A stretch of DNA of 60,546 nt, from contig MNCI01004106.1 of assembly GCA_015680685.1 (NCBI GenBank), forward strand, positions 79,218 through 139,763. Reading direction: 5' to 3'. The DNA comes from Gnetum montanum (Eukaryota > Streptophyta > Gnetopsida > Gnetales > Gnetaceae). The position numbers and the translations under genes are program-made. Shown piece by piece: positions 47,781 through 60,088 of the stretch. The notes beneath the pieces are model-generated. The model worked only from the letters and a program-made list of their open reading frames with translations. It was not told where the DNA came from and ran no database searches. Position 1 is the first letter of the stretch; each line of letters begins with the position of its first letter.

Positions 47781-50090
47781 TATAAGCTTAGAGTTGTATT
47801 CTTTTACTTTATGGATTTCCTAACTTGGCCCATCACACTAAGAAAGTTGTTATCATTGGCCATGAGCTTCTCACATTGATTGTGCTTTACCTCATCCATG
47901 CATCCCAAAATGTGAACTTTGGCTTTAGGTTATGGTTTTTGTTGGGGTTTTTCCTTGTTGCTCTAAGTATGGGTTTTAGTATCCTCCTATGGCTTCTTGG
48001 CTAAAATGGATTGAGCAAAGTAGGTCATGGGTATAGCTGAAAGGAAAGTGAGCTTTAATGGAACCACTTCCTTTTATGCCTTTGTTTGCTCATCACCCTT
48101 GTTGTTAGGCTTTCACTTATGCTTCTTCCTTCGCTTGTTTGAGGCTTTCTAGTTGTCAATTATTGGTTGTAAGGAAGAGGTAATAATATTAGCCATCACA
48201 AGAGGTCATTATGCAATTGTTTAGGCTATAATTGTTTGGGTTGTGTTACGTTGGAACACCATGATAGTAAAAGGTTTCCTTGGAGGTATTCATACTGGTA
48301 TTCTTATGAAAAAGGGGGATCTTGAGCTTGTGGAAGCTAAAGAAGTCCCTTCATCGCAAGGGGATGCTGGAATCATGAATGGTTTTCTTGATGGTATTCA
48401 ATCATCATCAATGTTGAATGATGAAATAATGTAGGAACTGTCATTAGCATTCAATAGGTCATTATAGACTTGCATTGATAGATTTTGTGGTTGTACTAGG
48501 TTGGAAGCATCTAAGACTAGCTCCCCCCTACTTATCATCCTCTATAAGTCATCCTTCAGCATGAGGCAAAAGTCTGTGTCATGATCGAGTAATTGGTGAT
48601 AGTGGCAAAAGTAGTCTAACTTGAAGTACTTAGGTAGCTATGGGTCATCTTTCATTGCTCTAGTGGGGTCTTTAGCTATTTCATAGAGCCTATCATGCTT
48701 CTTTTGGGAAGCTTTAGACATTTATTTGTATTAAATACACCCACTTTTCAAAAGTTGGTCTAACAGCTCTAGTGGTTTTAATGGAAACATAGTATACTTG
48801 GATCTATTCTTTCTTTCAAAATTAGATTTGGTTGTTATCAATGTAGTGGCCCTAGAGGTTGATGGTTGGTTATTGTAATTATTAGTGGGGGCCTTTGGTG
48901 GGTTGGTCCTTGGAATCTAGTTTATGGTCTTTGCCTCTTTGATCATAGTTGCTACGATCATATTATTTTATTTATTCTTCTCTTTTTATCTTTGTGTATG
49001 TTGATTTTTATATGCTATGTAGGCTAGATCATGACTGGCCTCTACAGCATCCTCTATATTCTTGGTTTGGAAAAATGCTTGGCTAAGGGACTACAAGGCA
49101 AGATAGTAAAGGTGGACTTGATAAAGTTGTTTACTACTCCCTCAAATATAGCCAGAAGGTTCACTTTGGCTATAGGTTCTAGTATTTCATTCAACAGTCC
49201 ATTCCACCATTGGATGAACTTTTGCATAGGTTCTAGGGGCCCTTGCTTGAGCTTCATGAGTTGGTCAAGTGTTGTTTTAGGCTTCAAGTTATACTTGAAG
49301 TGGTTGAAAAACTAGGCAATTAAGTCCTCTATTAAGGATATGGATTCCTTAGGTAATGTGCAGTACCAATTAAGTGCTTTCCTAGTCAAAGACATGGGGA
49401 AAATCCTCATGATGGTATGAGGCCATGACTATAAGAGTAAGTATTCAAATTGAAAGGTAATAAGGTGAGCATTGGGATCAAATTCTCCATGTATTTGCTA
49501 AACTGAGGAATACAAATACCAAGAGGAAGTATCAAGGGTGGGATCATAGGACTGATGGGATCATCCTAGTAGAAGTCCATGGTCTTGACATTTTGTGGAG
49601 TAGAGGCTTTAAGCCTATTCAATTTCTCCATTAGGTCTTAGATTATTTGGAAGGCTTGTTCTAGGCCCTATGATGTCCCTGTTATCCATGGGGTTTGTAC
49701 ATATGGTTGTGGAATTTTTTGTGAGGCTTGTGGCCTCACTATGGGGTGAAAAATAGAAGGGAATGGTTGTGTTATGATCATAGCTTTTCTCCTATCTTTC
49801 CAAGCTAAGAAAATTGGTAGCCTACTAAAACCCATAGTAAAGCCAATTTTCATAGCTTTTTTTAGTAGGCTGCCAATTTTCTTAGCTTGGAAAATAGGGG
49901 GAAAGCTAACTTCTAGAAATTTGTTGATTTTTGGAAGGGTTTTACGATCCACTTTGAAAACTGAAAAAAAATATTGGTTGCAAAAAAGGAGAAAAAGAGG
50001 GAAAGATATCAATGTTGGCTTTGGGCTGAAGAATTCACAAAAAGTGTTGTGAAAGGCCACAACCCAAGCACCTAAAACTTCCATGCTACA
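47781..50090 (-). pseudogene. element 3 gag
   Basis: From about 50084 down, a Pro-rich N-terminal part (QPFPSIFHPIVRPQASQ) carries an inverted repeat insertion. The capsid core is at 49290-49060 (KPKTTLDQLMKLKQGPLEPM, NLLAIFEGVVNNFIK), collinear with element 2 gag. The knuckle at about 48610-48540 reads YFCHYHQLLDHDTDFCLMLK (C-x2-H...H-x4-C, with the usual GH as DH). Stops are scattered through the linker 48500-47780. Same polyprotein order as element 2. Confidence 0.8.
49797..49893. repeat. 34-bp inverted repeat (hairpin) in gag of element 3
   Basis: Arm 49797-49830 (begins TTTCCAAGCTAAGAAAATTG) pairs with 49860-49893 with one mismatch across a 29-base loop. The loop itself contains a weaker copy (GCCAATTTTCATAGCTT). 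It interrupts the gag N-terminal region. Confidence 0.9.
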
Positions 50091-50366
50091 ATTTTGGTCA
50101 TAGGGGGGAAGGGGTAGTGTTGAATTTTTGGAGATTTTGATGGGATGCTAACATTGGGTTTGAAATTCATAGCAATTATTATGTAAATCTTGAAAATTGA
50201 AACACCTACAACTTCCACGTTGGGCTTTGATTACAAGAGAGGATGGATTAAAATGATTTTTAATGAAAAAATTCAAATGTTTAGAAGCAAAAAATTGCAA
50301 ATTCTAGGATGATAGGAAACGTTGGCAATGATGGTCACAATTTTGGATGTAGAAATTGGGTGGAGG

Positions 50367-50383
50367 CCCTCTTTATAGCACTA
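50367..50383 (-). other. decayed primer-binding site of element 3
   Basis: On the minus strand TAGTGCTATAAAGAGGG lies just after the 5' LTR end, aligning with TGGCGCTAGAAGGAGGG of element 2 with changes mainly of G to A and C to T type. Confidence 0.6.
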
Positions 50384-50390
50384 AGAAAGT

Positions 50391-51814
50391 TGTTGCAATT
50401 GGAAAAATCGATTACTAGAAAGATCGATGGACTCGATGCAGTAGTTCCCTACCCTGAATCAACCAAGGACTTATGAAATGCAAAATGGGGTAATAAAAAT
50501 AAAATGATAAAACTAATAAAAGATATGAATAATGCACAAGAAATAAATGAATGTATGTAGTACATAAAACTAAGAACTTAAAAATTTAATGAGAAAGACT
50601 AAAGAATAAGTTAGAGAAATGTGTACAAATGGTGCCTAAGTGGGCAGTAGGAGGCTTCACTTTAGATAGGGGTTTAGGGTTTGTTGAAGTTGATGTAGTC
50701 AACTTCATGAGTTGGATGTCCTACCATTCCTAATGCTATTGAACCTCTTGTGTTGCTACTTAATATCTACAACATTGGCTATGATAAGTGTTGAGAAGTG
50801 TGAAGAATCCAAGCTACCTAAGTGCTCTATGTTGGTTGTTGGAAATCCCAAGAGTACAGGGTGGTGCTTGAAAATTTACAAATCCCAAAGGAGAATACAA
50901 AGTCACAAGGTCATTAGGTTTCTATGTTAGCTTCAAGAGAATGCAAGTGTGGGAACTTGCAAGAACTATTGAGTACTTGAAAGTGCCCAAGTGTAGAACT
51001 ATGAATAAATTTCTAAACTATGTAAAAAATTGTATAACCAATGTCAATAGTATCAAATTGACAAAGTGTGGAACTTGTAAATATTATTTGAGGCTAGTTT
51101 TTATAGGTCTTAGGCTATGAATGAGGCTACAAAATGGCTATGATTTGACTATAATTTGGCTGCACAATGGCTGCCAAATTTCTACAAATTTTTTCCTCAT
51201 ATAATTGAGATGAGTGCCTAAATTTGTAGGGTTATCAAATATAGTGAGTGCTTTCCCCCAATGGTGATTCCATTTACTATAAATAGTAATGGGGGCACAC
51301 CTTCTATGTTGAAGATAGATCTTCCACATTGAGCCTTCTACCATCCTTGTTGGAGTGGTTGGTCAACATTGGAATGCATGAAGTATTAAAATTTGACTCT
51401 TATGGCTTTCACGTTAGGGGCATGTAGTTTCCACACTATGGAAAAAGTTTCCAAGATAAGGGGAAATCCCCCACTCCTTCAGACTAGGGGTAGGTGAGAT
51501 TTACCCCTTGTAGATGTTTCTAGTGTAGAAAAGTGTATACTCCACATAAAACCCATCAAATTGCCATTTTTGGCATTCCAAAAGGCAATTTTGATCCCCC
51601 AAGCACAAATATAGATACTAGATGACTTTTTCACTTAGGGAATGAGGCTTTGACCACTTATTAGACATTTTTAGCCCCAAAAGTATGCAATATGTGAGAT
51701 TGCCCTCAATGGGTTACAATCTTCACATTTACAATGAAGTTTTTCCTTAGGTTTCATTGGGTGAAAGCTACATGATGAAAATTGCCTATACATGTAAAGT
51801 TTTGTGGTGTTTCA
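50391..51814 (-). repeat. 5' LTR of element 3 (1424 bp)
   Basis: On the minus strand it starts TGAAACACCAC at 51814 and ends CAATTGCAACA at 50391. Collinear with 31839-33317. Contains TTCCACACTATGGAAA (51427-51443) and other cores of the type found in the element's own intron array. Confidence 0.88.
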
Positions 51815-52340
51815 ACTAGTTTGGTATAGTTTTTTGATTTCATCACAAACTAGCAAGGCCAAATCAAGTCCAATCTTACGAGCTTTTTATTTAACTGGTC
51901 TAATGCTAAGATTGAGTATGATGTTATGTTTCACTAAGCATGGGTTAAGACTTGGCATATTCTCATATGATCAAGAACATGCATTAATGCTATCTTATAG
52001 GTCCTTAGTGATGTCTTGAGCTTGTTGAGGTTCTAGTGAGGAATTTAGTTTCATTGTTTTCTCCTCACCACTACATGTCATGATAGGAACCTCAACTAGA
52101 GAGTCTTTGGTAATGTTGCTAGCTTCTAGGTCAAGGGCTTAGACTAGGTTTTTAGGCCATTCTAGAGTTTTCTCTATAAAAGCTATGTAATTGACAAGAC
52201 TCTTAGGCTCAAGACCTAAGTAATTAGGATCAATAAATTGTTCAACATCACCATGGGACCCATTTAGGATCAATGGTAAGGTGATTTTCTTCTATGTGTC
52301 CATACTTCAATCTTACATATCAACCATAAGCACATTAAGT
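51815..52340 (-). pseudogene. element 4 RT N-terminal exon
   Basis: On the minus strand: lead-in LNGSHGDVEQFIDPNYLGLE and SLVNYIAFIEKTLEW, then ALDLEASNITKDSLVEVPIM and the RT start with DLALLVCDEIKKLYQTS, broken off at the ACTAG target. It continues at 31838. Stops are present. It aligns with 9120-9640 of element 5. Confidence 0.75.
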
Positions 52341-53030
52341 GACATTTGGGTAAAAATGAGTGAATAATTCCAAAATGATATAAAATGCCTTAGTAGTTAT
52401 GTAAAAACATGCTATTTCATGGTTGAAAAAGGTGCAAACAAGGTCAAAAAATGCTATAAGAGGTAGATGAAGAAAAATAAGATGAAACAAAGGTTACATA
52501 AGGCTAAATAAAGGTTAAGCAAGTTAAAGCATAATGAAATTTTGAAAAATAAGGTCAAATATGGTCATTTAAAGTTACATTGTTGTCATTTTTAGGCCTT
52601 AGTGGGCCATGTTGCTGGTTTAAGGCCTTGGCAGAGCATAGTTACATGGTGTCAAATGATGATCAAGAATGATCAAACCTCATCACCAAACACCAATCAA
52701 AGGGCAACAAAGGTCAACAGAGGTCATAATAGAAAAATAAGGTAGATATGGTGATACTAAAGTTATGTAGAAATTGAATGAGGTCAATTAATGGTAAGAA
52801 AGGTCAACAATGCATAACAAGGTCAAAACAAGTCAAAACACCATGAAACAAGGTTGAATAAATCAAGGTGAAAAATGTTGATGAAACAAGGAAAATATTA
52901 GTTACAAAGGGTTAGATTTTTCTAGTTTTAGGCCTTAGCAAGTCATGACATAAGGCTACAAGATTGCCATGGGAGTTTGGACATCTGATGAGGTTGTTTT
53001 GGGGTTGTTTTAAGGAAAAATTGACACTTT
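52341..53030 (-). other. RT-proximal side of the intron-like block, element 4
   Basis: No gene. Collinear with 9641-10300, including the dispersed motif at 52591-52640 and AAGGTCAA phrases. Confidence 0.55.
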
Positions 53031-53058
53031 TCTTATTACTATGCTAGGTTTTACTAGT

Positions 53059-54830
53059 GACTATGCTGGCATAGCATAGTCATGCATGTCTTAGCATAGT
53101 CAATATTGATGGATAGTTTCCCAAGTTTAATATGATCATTTTAAAACTCCTAATGGTCCACATAGCTAGTGCAAGGGCTTGGGATTGAAGATCAGTGCAT
53201 TTAAACTTTGTTTTCATCTTCCAAAAGCTAAAAATGATGTTTCCATTGGTGATTATGCTAGGCTAGCATAGTCAAGGTAGGTCCCAGTGTAGACACATGG
53301 AACAAACAAATTCATGGGATTTCAGGGTTTGAATTAGTGCTCCATCAACTTCATAGGGTAGTGTAGGCTCTTGGAAGATTTGAATTGGCTATCTAAAGGT
53401 TGAAATGAGTAAAAAAAAAATTAATTTTTATGGGATTTTCCACTAGAATATTCTAGGACAATGTATTCATGCATGGCTTTAGTGTACTTGAGAGGAATCT
53501 AGTGTTTTCATGGTGGACACAAGGTGAAATTGTATTTGGGTGAGGTTGAATAGGATTTTTTTCTTTGCAGTGAAGTTTTGGACTATTCAAAGTGATATGA
53601 TGATAGTTAACCTTGCTACAAAACATGACTACACTTGGACTACGCTTGGCCAATGTACTCAAAGCTTGTCTTAGTGTAGTTAGGACAAGGCTTGAGCTTT
53701 TCATGGCCAAATAATATCAAGCTGTGGTCAATTTCCAAGTCCCAAGGTTTTAGGCTTCTCAAATCAAGTTTTATGTCATTTTGGATCATGAGATGTTAAT
53801 CCAACTATCCTAAGACCATGACTATGTTGGGCCAGTGTAGTCACAAGTTCCTCTAGCATAGTCATGCACAAATCGTGATTCCAAGTGAGATTCCATGAGT
53901 AATTGACCATGCTCATGGATTTTTGAGGTTACTTCTACTCTTAGCCAAGGTTTTGGCATTGAAATCATTAGTTTTAATGGCTCCTTGGATCCTAGAGAAG
54001 CCATATACCTCTTAACTATGCTAGGCTAGCATAGTCTAGCCTATCCTTAGCATAGTTGAGAGGTTTAAAATGAAACATGATGGCTTTTGGCTTGATTTCT
54101 AGGGTTTTGTCATCATAAAAAGCTCCGACAAGATTCTAGGATTTTTGAGAAGTTAATTTGAATTCTTCATGGCCTATTTTGAACTTCCACATGTGGACGA
54201 CACCGGGCTCCACTAGTGACTATGCTAGCCCAACATAGGCATGCAATCCTCAACATAGTCAACATTAGAATATATGTTTTGGGTGGATTTTGGCTTCATT
54301 GGTTGACAATATAAAGTCATCAGAAGTCTTGAAAAGATGTGGAGGTTATGAAATGTTAGTTTGAAGGTTTATTATTGTTCCCATGATAAATCCCATTTGA
54401 CTACACTATGACTACACTAGGCCAATGTAGTCATAGGCCCACTTCAGCGTAGTCATAGATTTTGATTGATTTGTGACATCCTTTGGTGAGTTTCATGGAG
54501 TTTTGGAGTTGCCAAGAGCTCTAGCTAGGTTTTAGAACATGACATGGATGTTTTGGTGTCAACTGGAAGCTTGCTGAATGGAAAAAATATTATTCCATTC
54601 TTGACTATGTTGGGCCAATGTAGTCATGCTCTTGGCCAACATAGTCACCCATAACTATGATGTGATTTAAAGTTATTATAGTGCTTGGTGACTTCTAATA
54701 TCAACATCCAATTACTAATTTTGGTCACAAGATCTCATGAGTTGAAGCACAACATAGATGGATTGCTAGGAGATGGTAGAAAATATGATATTCCATTTGA
54801 TGATGTTAGGCTAGCGTAGTCAAGCTCTTA
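53059..54830. repeat. about 190-bp degenerate tandem array (element 4)
   Basis: Cores near GACTATGCTAGGC-TAGCATAGTC at about 53059, 53252, 53439, 53627, 53818, 54013, 54218, 54410, 54602 and 54799. Unit by unit collinear with the element 5 array, so the array was present in the common ancestor. Confidence 0.75.
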
Positions 54831-55408
54831 GTCAGTGTAGTTACCTAAAACACCAAATTTTCACATGAATTTTGGGGTTTCTTGCAACTCAATTTGCATA
54901 GATGTTGGAATGGAGACTAGGTTTTGGCAATGAATGGGATTTGGCACCTATCCAAAAACTCCTAAGTGTTTAAACCCTAGCATAGTTAGTATGAGATGGC
55001 CAAATCCCAACGTAGCATGTTTTTCTTGGTTTATTTCTTGAGCACATAGTGGGTTCCACACTAAATTTAGAAATCTTGGATGGAATGGCTTCCTACTCAT
55101 GTAGCATAGTCTTACTTTTGAATTTTCATCATTAAGTTTAGTGGGACTTGTGGATGTGCTTTATGGAAACTAAGGTTTTACGGTAGACACCTAGGTTTAA
55201 AGCTGGTTTTCTTGTTTCATCCTTGCAAAAATCATTGTTGTTCCACCACTTTAAGCTGCTACACCTAGGATTGGAGCTCTATTCCTACCTTAAGCTTCTT
55301 CTACAACTAAACTCAATGTATTCATAGCTTTTTCCATCAAGAGACCAACATACCTATCCCAAGACTTCCAGAACTCAAGGATTTTCAGTGGTTTCTTTGT
55401 CAATTTTC
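54831..55408. other. stretch between array and antisense gene, element 4
   Basis: 54840-55260 matches 12101-12530. From 55260 to 55408 the sequence is unique in the window and C/T-rich, a likely promoter/leader zone for the antisense gene; no TATA box is convincing. Confidence 0.35.
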
Positions 55409-58400
55409 CATCATGTTCAAAAGAAAGGCTCCTATTAAAAACCATTCTCTAGAAGAGGTGGATGAAGTATCCCATGGCCTCTCTCAACTTCCATGACCAT
55501 CAATTGGAGAGGGCTCCACATCTAAGTACCCCAGGTACACAACCTTAATCATTTTCATGAGAATTTTTTCCATTTCCAACTTAGTACCTCTACATTTTCC
55601 TAGATCTAATCTTGGGTGTTGTTTGGATTGGAATTTCATTAAGTTACCACTATAGGTATTGGTAATTTTTATGTGTTTTTAATGCTATATAGATTTTGGG
55701 ATAAGTCTACACTATGCTGTAAATGGTGTTTTCATGAATTTTATGTGCTTTTTTCTTTTTCCCTTTCAAAAAGCAACAATAATGTCAAAATTTTTCATAT
55801 GAAAAAGGCTAAGAGTTTTAATATTTTTTTCTATGGGATTATTTTTTACTATTTTCTAATTGATTTGATTTTTGAACCACTTAGTTCTACCTCATAGTTA
55901 ATTTTTTATGGGTGTTTCTATGAGGCTATGTCAAGTGGATTTTAGTTTTTATGGCCATATTTAGTGTAAATTTGGTATTTTTCTTTTGCAACAAAAGGTT
56001 AGGAAATTTTTATTTTTATGATGGTGGTTTTTAGTTTATTTCTTAGGGATTCTAATGGATATGGAATCATCAAATTTGGATTTTCAATTAATTTTTGGCG
56101 AATTTTTTTCTAAACTTGCACAAATTAGGGTTTTGGCTATGATGGTCATGTTTAGATAACTTTTGCATTATTTTACATAAAAATGGCTAGGAATTCCTAT
56201 GTTTTCTAATTTTAGTTTGTATTTTATGGTTTTACAATTCTAATGGCTATGGAATCATCAAATTTGGATATGCAGTAAAATTTTTATGATTTTTTTGGCA
56301 AACTAGTACAAAATAAGGTTTTAAGAATATTAAGATTTTACCCCTGTGAAGATGGGCAATGTTGATACTTTGGAAAATTTTTTCCATCAATGTCCCAGGT
56401 TCTTGGGGATTTTTTGAGGTGCTAATAAGGGTTTAGAAGTGGTTTGACTCAAATTAAAAAAAATTTGATATTTTTTATCAGTTGTCCACTATAGCCATCT
56501 TCTATAGTTTCAGTGTTGTGCAATTTTGTTGAATTTGGGTTGTGGCCTTGGGTTGTGTTTTAAATTTTTCTTAAGCCTAGAATTTTAGCTTGGAAAAAAA
56601 AATCTTAGTTCTAAACTTTCATTTTCATGTCTTTAGCTCTAAACTATCATTTTCATGTTTTTGATTGTAAACTATCATTTTCATACTTTTAGTTGTAAAC
56701 TATCATTTCCATTCAAGTGTAAACTATTCCATCTGGTATTTTTTTTCCAAGTGTTATTTTCCTTGATTGAAGTGTTACTTGGTTGTAAAGGTTAAAAATT
56801 GTGAATTTTTTTGTTATGTTTATGCGAAAACATTGACATGGTAATTGTAAGATTCTTGGTATTTTAGAATTATTAAGTTTTACTTTTGGTTTACACAAGG
56901 TTGTGATGGTTATTTGTTAGGTGGTACAAATCCTTCTTGAAGCTCATCCTAATAGTGATTGATTTGGTGGGGCTCTTATGTTGCATTCATTTTCTAGGGC
57001 CCAACACTCCACATCTTGATATGAAGATAGAACACCACTCTCTATGGTTTAGGCTAGGGACCAAAGAGTTTCTAGTATACTTGTTAGAAAATTTTAGTGT
57101 GATGATTTGGTCACACTTGGCATCCCATGTAGTGGCTATCATTCTGGAAATCGTTCAAGTATGATCATCAAGTTCATAGTTGATGATCTAGAGACTCATG
57201 TGGAGGATGAAATATATGATGACATGACCACTGTGGGCACTCACAAATTATCCAAAATTTGGGAGATGCTCGAGTTCATTTAATACAACACTAACAACAC
57301 TTTGATGGTTGGCCACAATGTGCACACATTATTCTATAATCCCCTGGTACCATCTACTATATAGAAGGGTACATGTAATTGTTAAAATTCATTTTTAGTT
57401 AATTATTATTTCTTCTCTATCAAATGATTAAGCTATAATAATTTTCATTGTTTCAATTTCATATAGGTATAGGGTAAATGATCAAGGATTAATCAAGGGT
57501 GACAATATTTTACTCTTAGCCCAAACAGTATTGGGGTATTTACCTTGTGATGGAATAATTAAAGGATGATTTTGACAATTACATCAAATGCCATCCTAAG
57601 GCCTACTAAATGTGCCTAGCCAATAAAAGAACAAATAGTTGGTGGGAAAACCCACCTTGTGATGCAAAAGTGAATCCATATCCTAGAGTTCCTATGTTAC
57701 CTTCATCATATAGGTGGAGTGAGTATTTATGTTTGTTTATTTTGGTTATTCTCATGCCAATGTAGTTATGTGGTCATTGAGTTATTTAGTCTTTGGTTAT
57801 TTAAATGGCTACACTAGTTTTGTTTAATTTTTTTATATTTATTATATTTTGTTTGACATGATGCACCTATGTCAAGACTAACAGGCCATTTTTTTATTAT
57901 GTTGTAGGGGTTATGCCATCATCCAAAGTTACAGTAATCAATTTAGAATGCACTAAGAAGATAGTAATCCTCAAGTTCAGTGACATGGAACCTACACAAC
58001 ACTAGTTGGCTGACCAGGCATCCAAGGCTATTCAAGAAAGGATTATTCATGATAGTTTGCTTGACCTCTTCATGGTCCTAAGCCCAATCATCCCCATTGC
58101 AGAGATGGTGAAAATCATCGACTCCTTTAGCAAAGGAGTTAAGAGATTCATCACTTATGTTCATAGTGTTATTGTTACTTTGGAAATTTATGAATCCACC
58201 TTCAGTGACATCTTTGCTATTTCTAATGAGGACATAGTGATTGTCATCAAATCAAGAAAGGATTTGGATCACTAGGAGGAAGTGGAGGAGTGGCTAAACA
58301 ATCATTGTGATCATAATGGCTTTTCTCTAAGCTAGTTCTAGGTTTTAGAGTTTAGAGAGATTTATCCCCTATTCCGATCTTAGGAATTTCCTTAGTTTTT

Positions 58401-58945
58401 ATCACAAGGTAAGATAATGGACATGGAACAAGCATGGACCATGAAGAAGGTCCTTACCAATGAGACCCAATTTAATTGATCTACTCATTTGGTTTCTGGG
58501 CTTCATGGGAAAATCCTAAAGCTTTTGAAAAATCTCACTACAAGGTGTCATGTGCATTTCACATTTTTTATAGCAGGCTTATGGAGATTTGCAGAATTCC
58601 TCATGGTGAGGAAGGATGGACAATGGGTGACTCAAGACCCATCCCAACTCACCAAGCCTTGGATAAGGCATCTTATTTTGACCATGTGGGCTCAAGATGT
58701 ATGAGAGGATATGGATGAATCACCGTTTATCACCATTAAGGGAATTGGTGGTAATCATTATACATACCCTAACAACATGGAAAAAAAGCCTTATTTTGAA
58801 TATGGAAACATGGAAAAGACCAAGGAATTGCATGCTAAAGATAAGGGTTTAGCTAGAGAAAAACTAAAGAGGCCTTTAGTTGATGAGAAAACACTAGTCA
58901 TTGAGGAGAATTTGAAAAGAATATTAATTGTTAAACTTAACTAGG
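55409..58945 (+). pseudogene. antisense multi-exon gene, FCP1/NIF-like phosphatase relic (copy B)
   Basis: A paralogue of 40736-46182 with the same exon order, antisense to element 4's pol. Exon 1 opens MFKRKAPIKNHSLEEVDE (55409). A T-rich intron of about 1.4 kb with repeated AATCATCAAATTTGGAT phrases follows. Exon 2 (56921-57360) reads KLILIVIDLVGLLCCI, FLVYLLENFSVMIWSHLA and KLSKIWEMLEF, then NTLMVGHNVHTLFYNP, matching the phosphatase order; motif I Asp is kept but DDSP is replaced. The next exon begins YRVNDQGLIK (57467). From 57908 come IVILKFSDMEP, a long open part (58006-58275, IVIVIKSRKDLDH), RKDGQWVTQDPSQLTKPWIR, and a Lys-rich end (LAREKLKRPL) to 58944. Fewer stops than copy A. The coiled-coil 3' part is absent, cut near the LTR fragment. 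Confidence 0.6.
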
Positions 58946-58956
58946 TGCATCATGGG

Positions 58957-59110
58957 TGATGAGTGGCGAGGTACCCCTACACTCAACCATATGAATACGA
59001 GCATAGCACGTGCGATCCAGTTGAACTCTGTAGACTAAGTGCCTACATGCCTCATGGAACACTTAGGGTTAATCATTCGTTGTCTTCCTAGACTTGTAGT
59101 TGTCACGGTG
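58957..59110 (-). repeat. LTR fragment of the element 1 family, inverted
   Basis: Starts TGATGAGTGGCGAGGTACCC and matches the reverse complement of 7243 downward for about 150 bp (CACGTGYGATC and GTCTTCC phrases shared), then diverges. It is the 3' end of an Athila-type LTR on the minus strand, located right after the antisense gene of element 4. Confidence 0.75.
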
Positions 59111-59404
59111 TATGGTTAAGCAAGTCTGAGTGTTGGCACATTTGGCCATTTCATGGAGCAGACTAGTAAGATTAAATGGGTTAAAAGTTCTTAGAGAAGT
59201 GGCTAAAGTTTGGGTTTAAGAGGAAAAAAAATATATGAGCATAGTGCCTATATCAAACACCCGTTACCTTTCAAAGGAGATAAAATATGTTGAAAGATGC
59301 AAATATTTTAGTATACGGTTTGGAGGTTCACTCACGTGGTACAGCAAACTAAAAAATGGAATTCCTGAGCATACCAACAACACGAATTATTTTGCAAATG
59401 AATT
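59111..59404. other. no recognisable feature
   Basis: AT-rich sequence, perhaps the diverged remainder of the LTR; no ORF, repeat or motif is convincing. Confidence 0.3.
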
Positions 59405-59690
59405 GTGGCCCTAATTTGTAGAAAAATGTGGCCCTAATTTGCTGAAAAACGTGGCCCTAATTTGCTGAAAATCGTGGCCCTAATTTGCAGAAAAATCATG
59501 GCCCTAATATACAGAAGAATGTGGCCCTAATTTGCTGAAAATCGTGGCCCTAATTTGCAGAAAAATCATGGCCCTAATATGCAGAAAAACGTGGCCCTAA
59601 TTTGCAGAAAATCGTGGCCGAAATTGCAGAAAATCGCAGCCCTATTTTGCTCCAGAAATTGCAGAAAATCGCAGCCCTGTTTACTGATTT
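59405..59690 (+). repeat. 23-24-bp tandem array, about 11 units
   Basis: Units near GTGGCCCTAATTTGCAGAAA plus 3-4 bases (AATC or AAC) repeat about eleven times. Variants GCTG/GCAG alternate and two units read ATGGCCCTAATATGCAG, so there are higher-order pairs. The last units degrade to GCAGCCCTATTTTGC. Confidence 0.9.
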
Positions 59691-59778
59691 TATTAACAAT
59701 TTGTTTGGGCGTTCTTGGCAAATTTGTGTTTTTTTTGTTGTTCCATCGTAAGGGCTTCCGATAGAGACGATTCAGAAA

Positions 59779-60036
59779 ATGGCAAAGGCCGAAAAACAAA
59801 TCGCAGACGCAGGAGGCAGTTGCACGGGTTTCGCGATCATGAATTTCTTCAAGGCTGCGCTGTTCGGCGACGACTACGAATCCATGACAAGATTAAAGGT
59901 AGAAACAGCGGCAAGACCAGAAACAAAAACGGCGGTGGAGGACGATGAAGTAGGACTATGCGTTGATGGAAAGCGGCGGCAGAAGACGAGCGCAGGCTAC
60001 CGTGGCAGGAGCATAACCAAACGTGCAGAACCGTGA
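59779..60036 (+). CDS. unidentified ORF in GC-richer segment
   Basis: An 85-codon frame begins MAKAEKQIADAGGSCTGFAI and ends SITKRAEP. No domain recognised. The segment 59750-60230 is clearly richer in G, C and CG steps than the rest of the window, which suggests unmethylated, possibly genic DNA. Frames on both strands are open here, so the coding strand is uncertain. Confidence 0.25.
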   Translation: MAKAEKQIADAGGSCTGFAIMNFFKAALFGDDYESMTRLKVETAARPETKTAVEDDEVGLCVDGKRRQKTSAGYRGRSITKRAEP

Positions 60037-60088
60037 CATCAAAATTACCGGTATTTCCAGAGGACGGTTGCAGACCTAGGCAGAACAC

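Larger units (their letters stand above)
31839..51814 (-). mobile_element. Element 3: about 20-kb Tat/Ogre-like retrotransposon, full length
   Basis: It is bounded by two related LTRs (31839-33317 and 50391-51814) and the ACTAG duplication. On the minus strand the order is 5' LTR, decayed primer site, gag, protease, an insert of about 10 kb, RT, RNase H, integrase, motif repeats, purine tract and 3' LTR. The insert carries a multi-exon gene on the opposite (+) strand. The element lies inside element 4's RT gene and is thus younger than element 4, though its genes are also full of stops. Confidence 0.88.
12541..58950 (-). mobile_element. Element 4: Tat-type LTR retrotransposon split by elements 2 and 3
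   Basis: Minus-strand pieces join in order once the insertions are removed. 51815-58950 carries the antisense gene, intron-like block and RT N-terminus; 30204-31838 carries the RT remainder and RNase H; 14500-15832 carries integrase; 12541-13588 is the 3' LTR. Both internal junctions carry 5-bp target duplications (AACTA and ACTAG). Gag, protease and the 5' LTR are not visible, being outside the window or removed at the junction with the LTR fragment at 58957. Confidence 0.75.

Noticed and set aside
58957-59700. A complete element 1-type LTR at the right end
   Set aside because: Similarity fades after about 150 bp and no second LTR end could be found.
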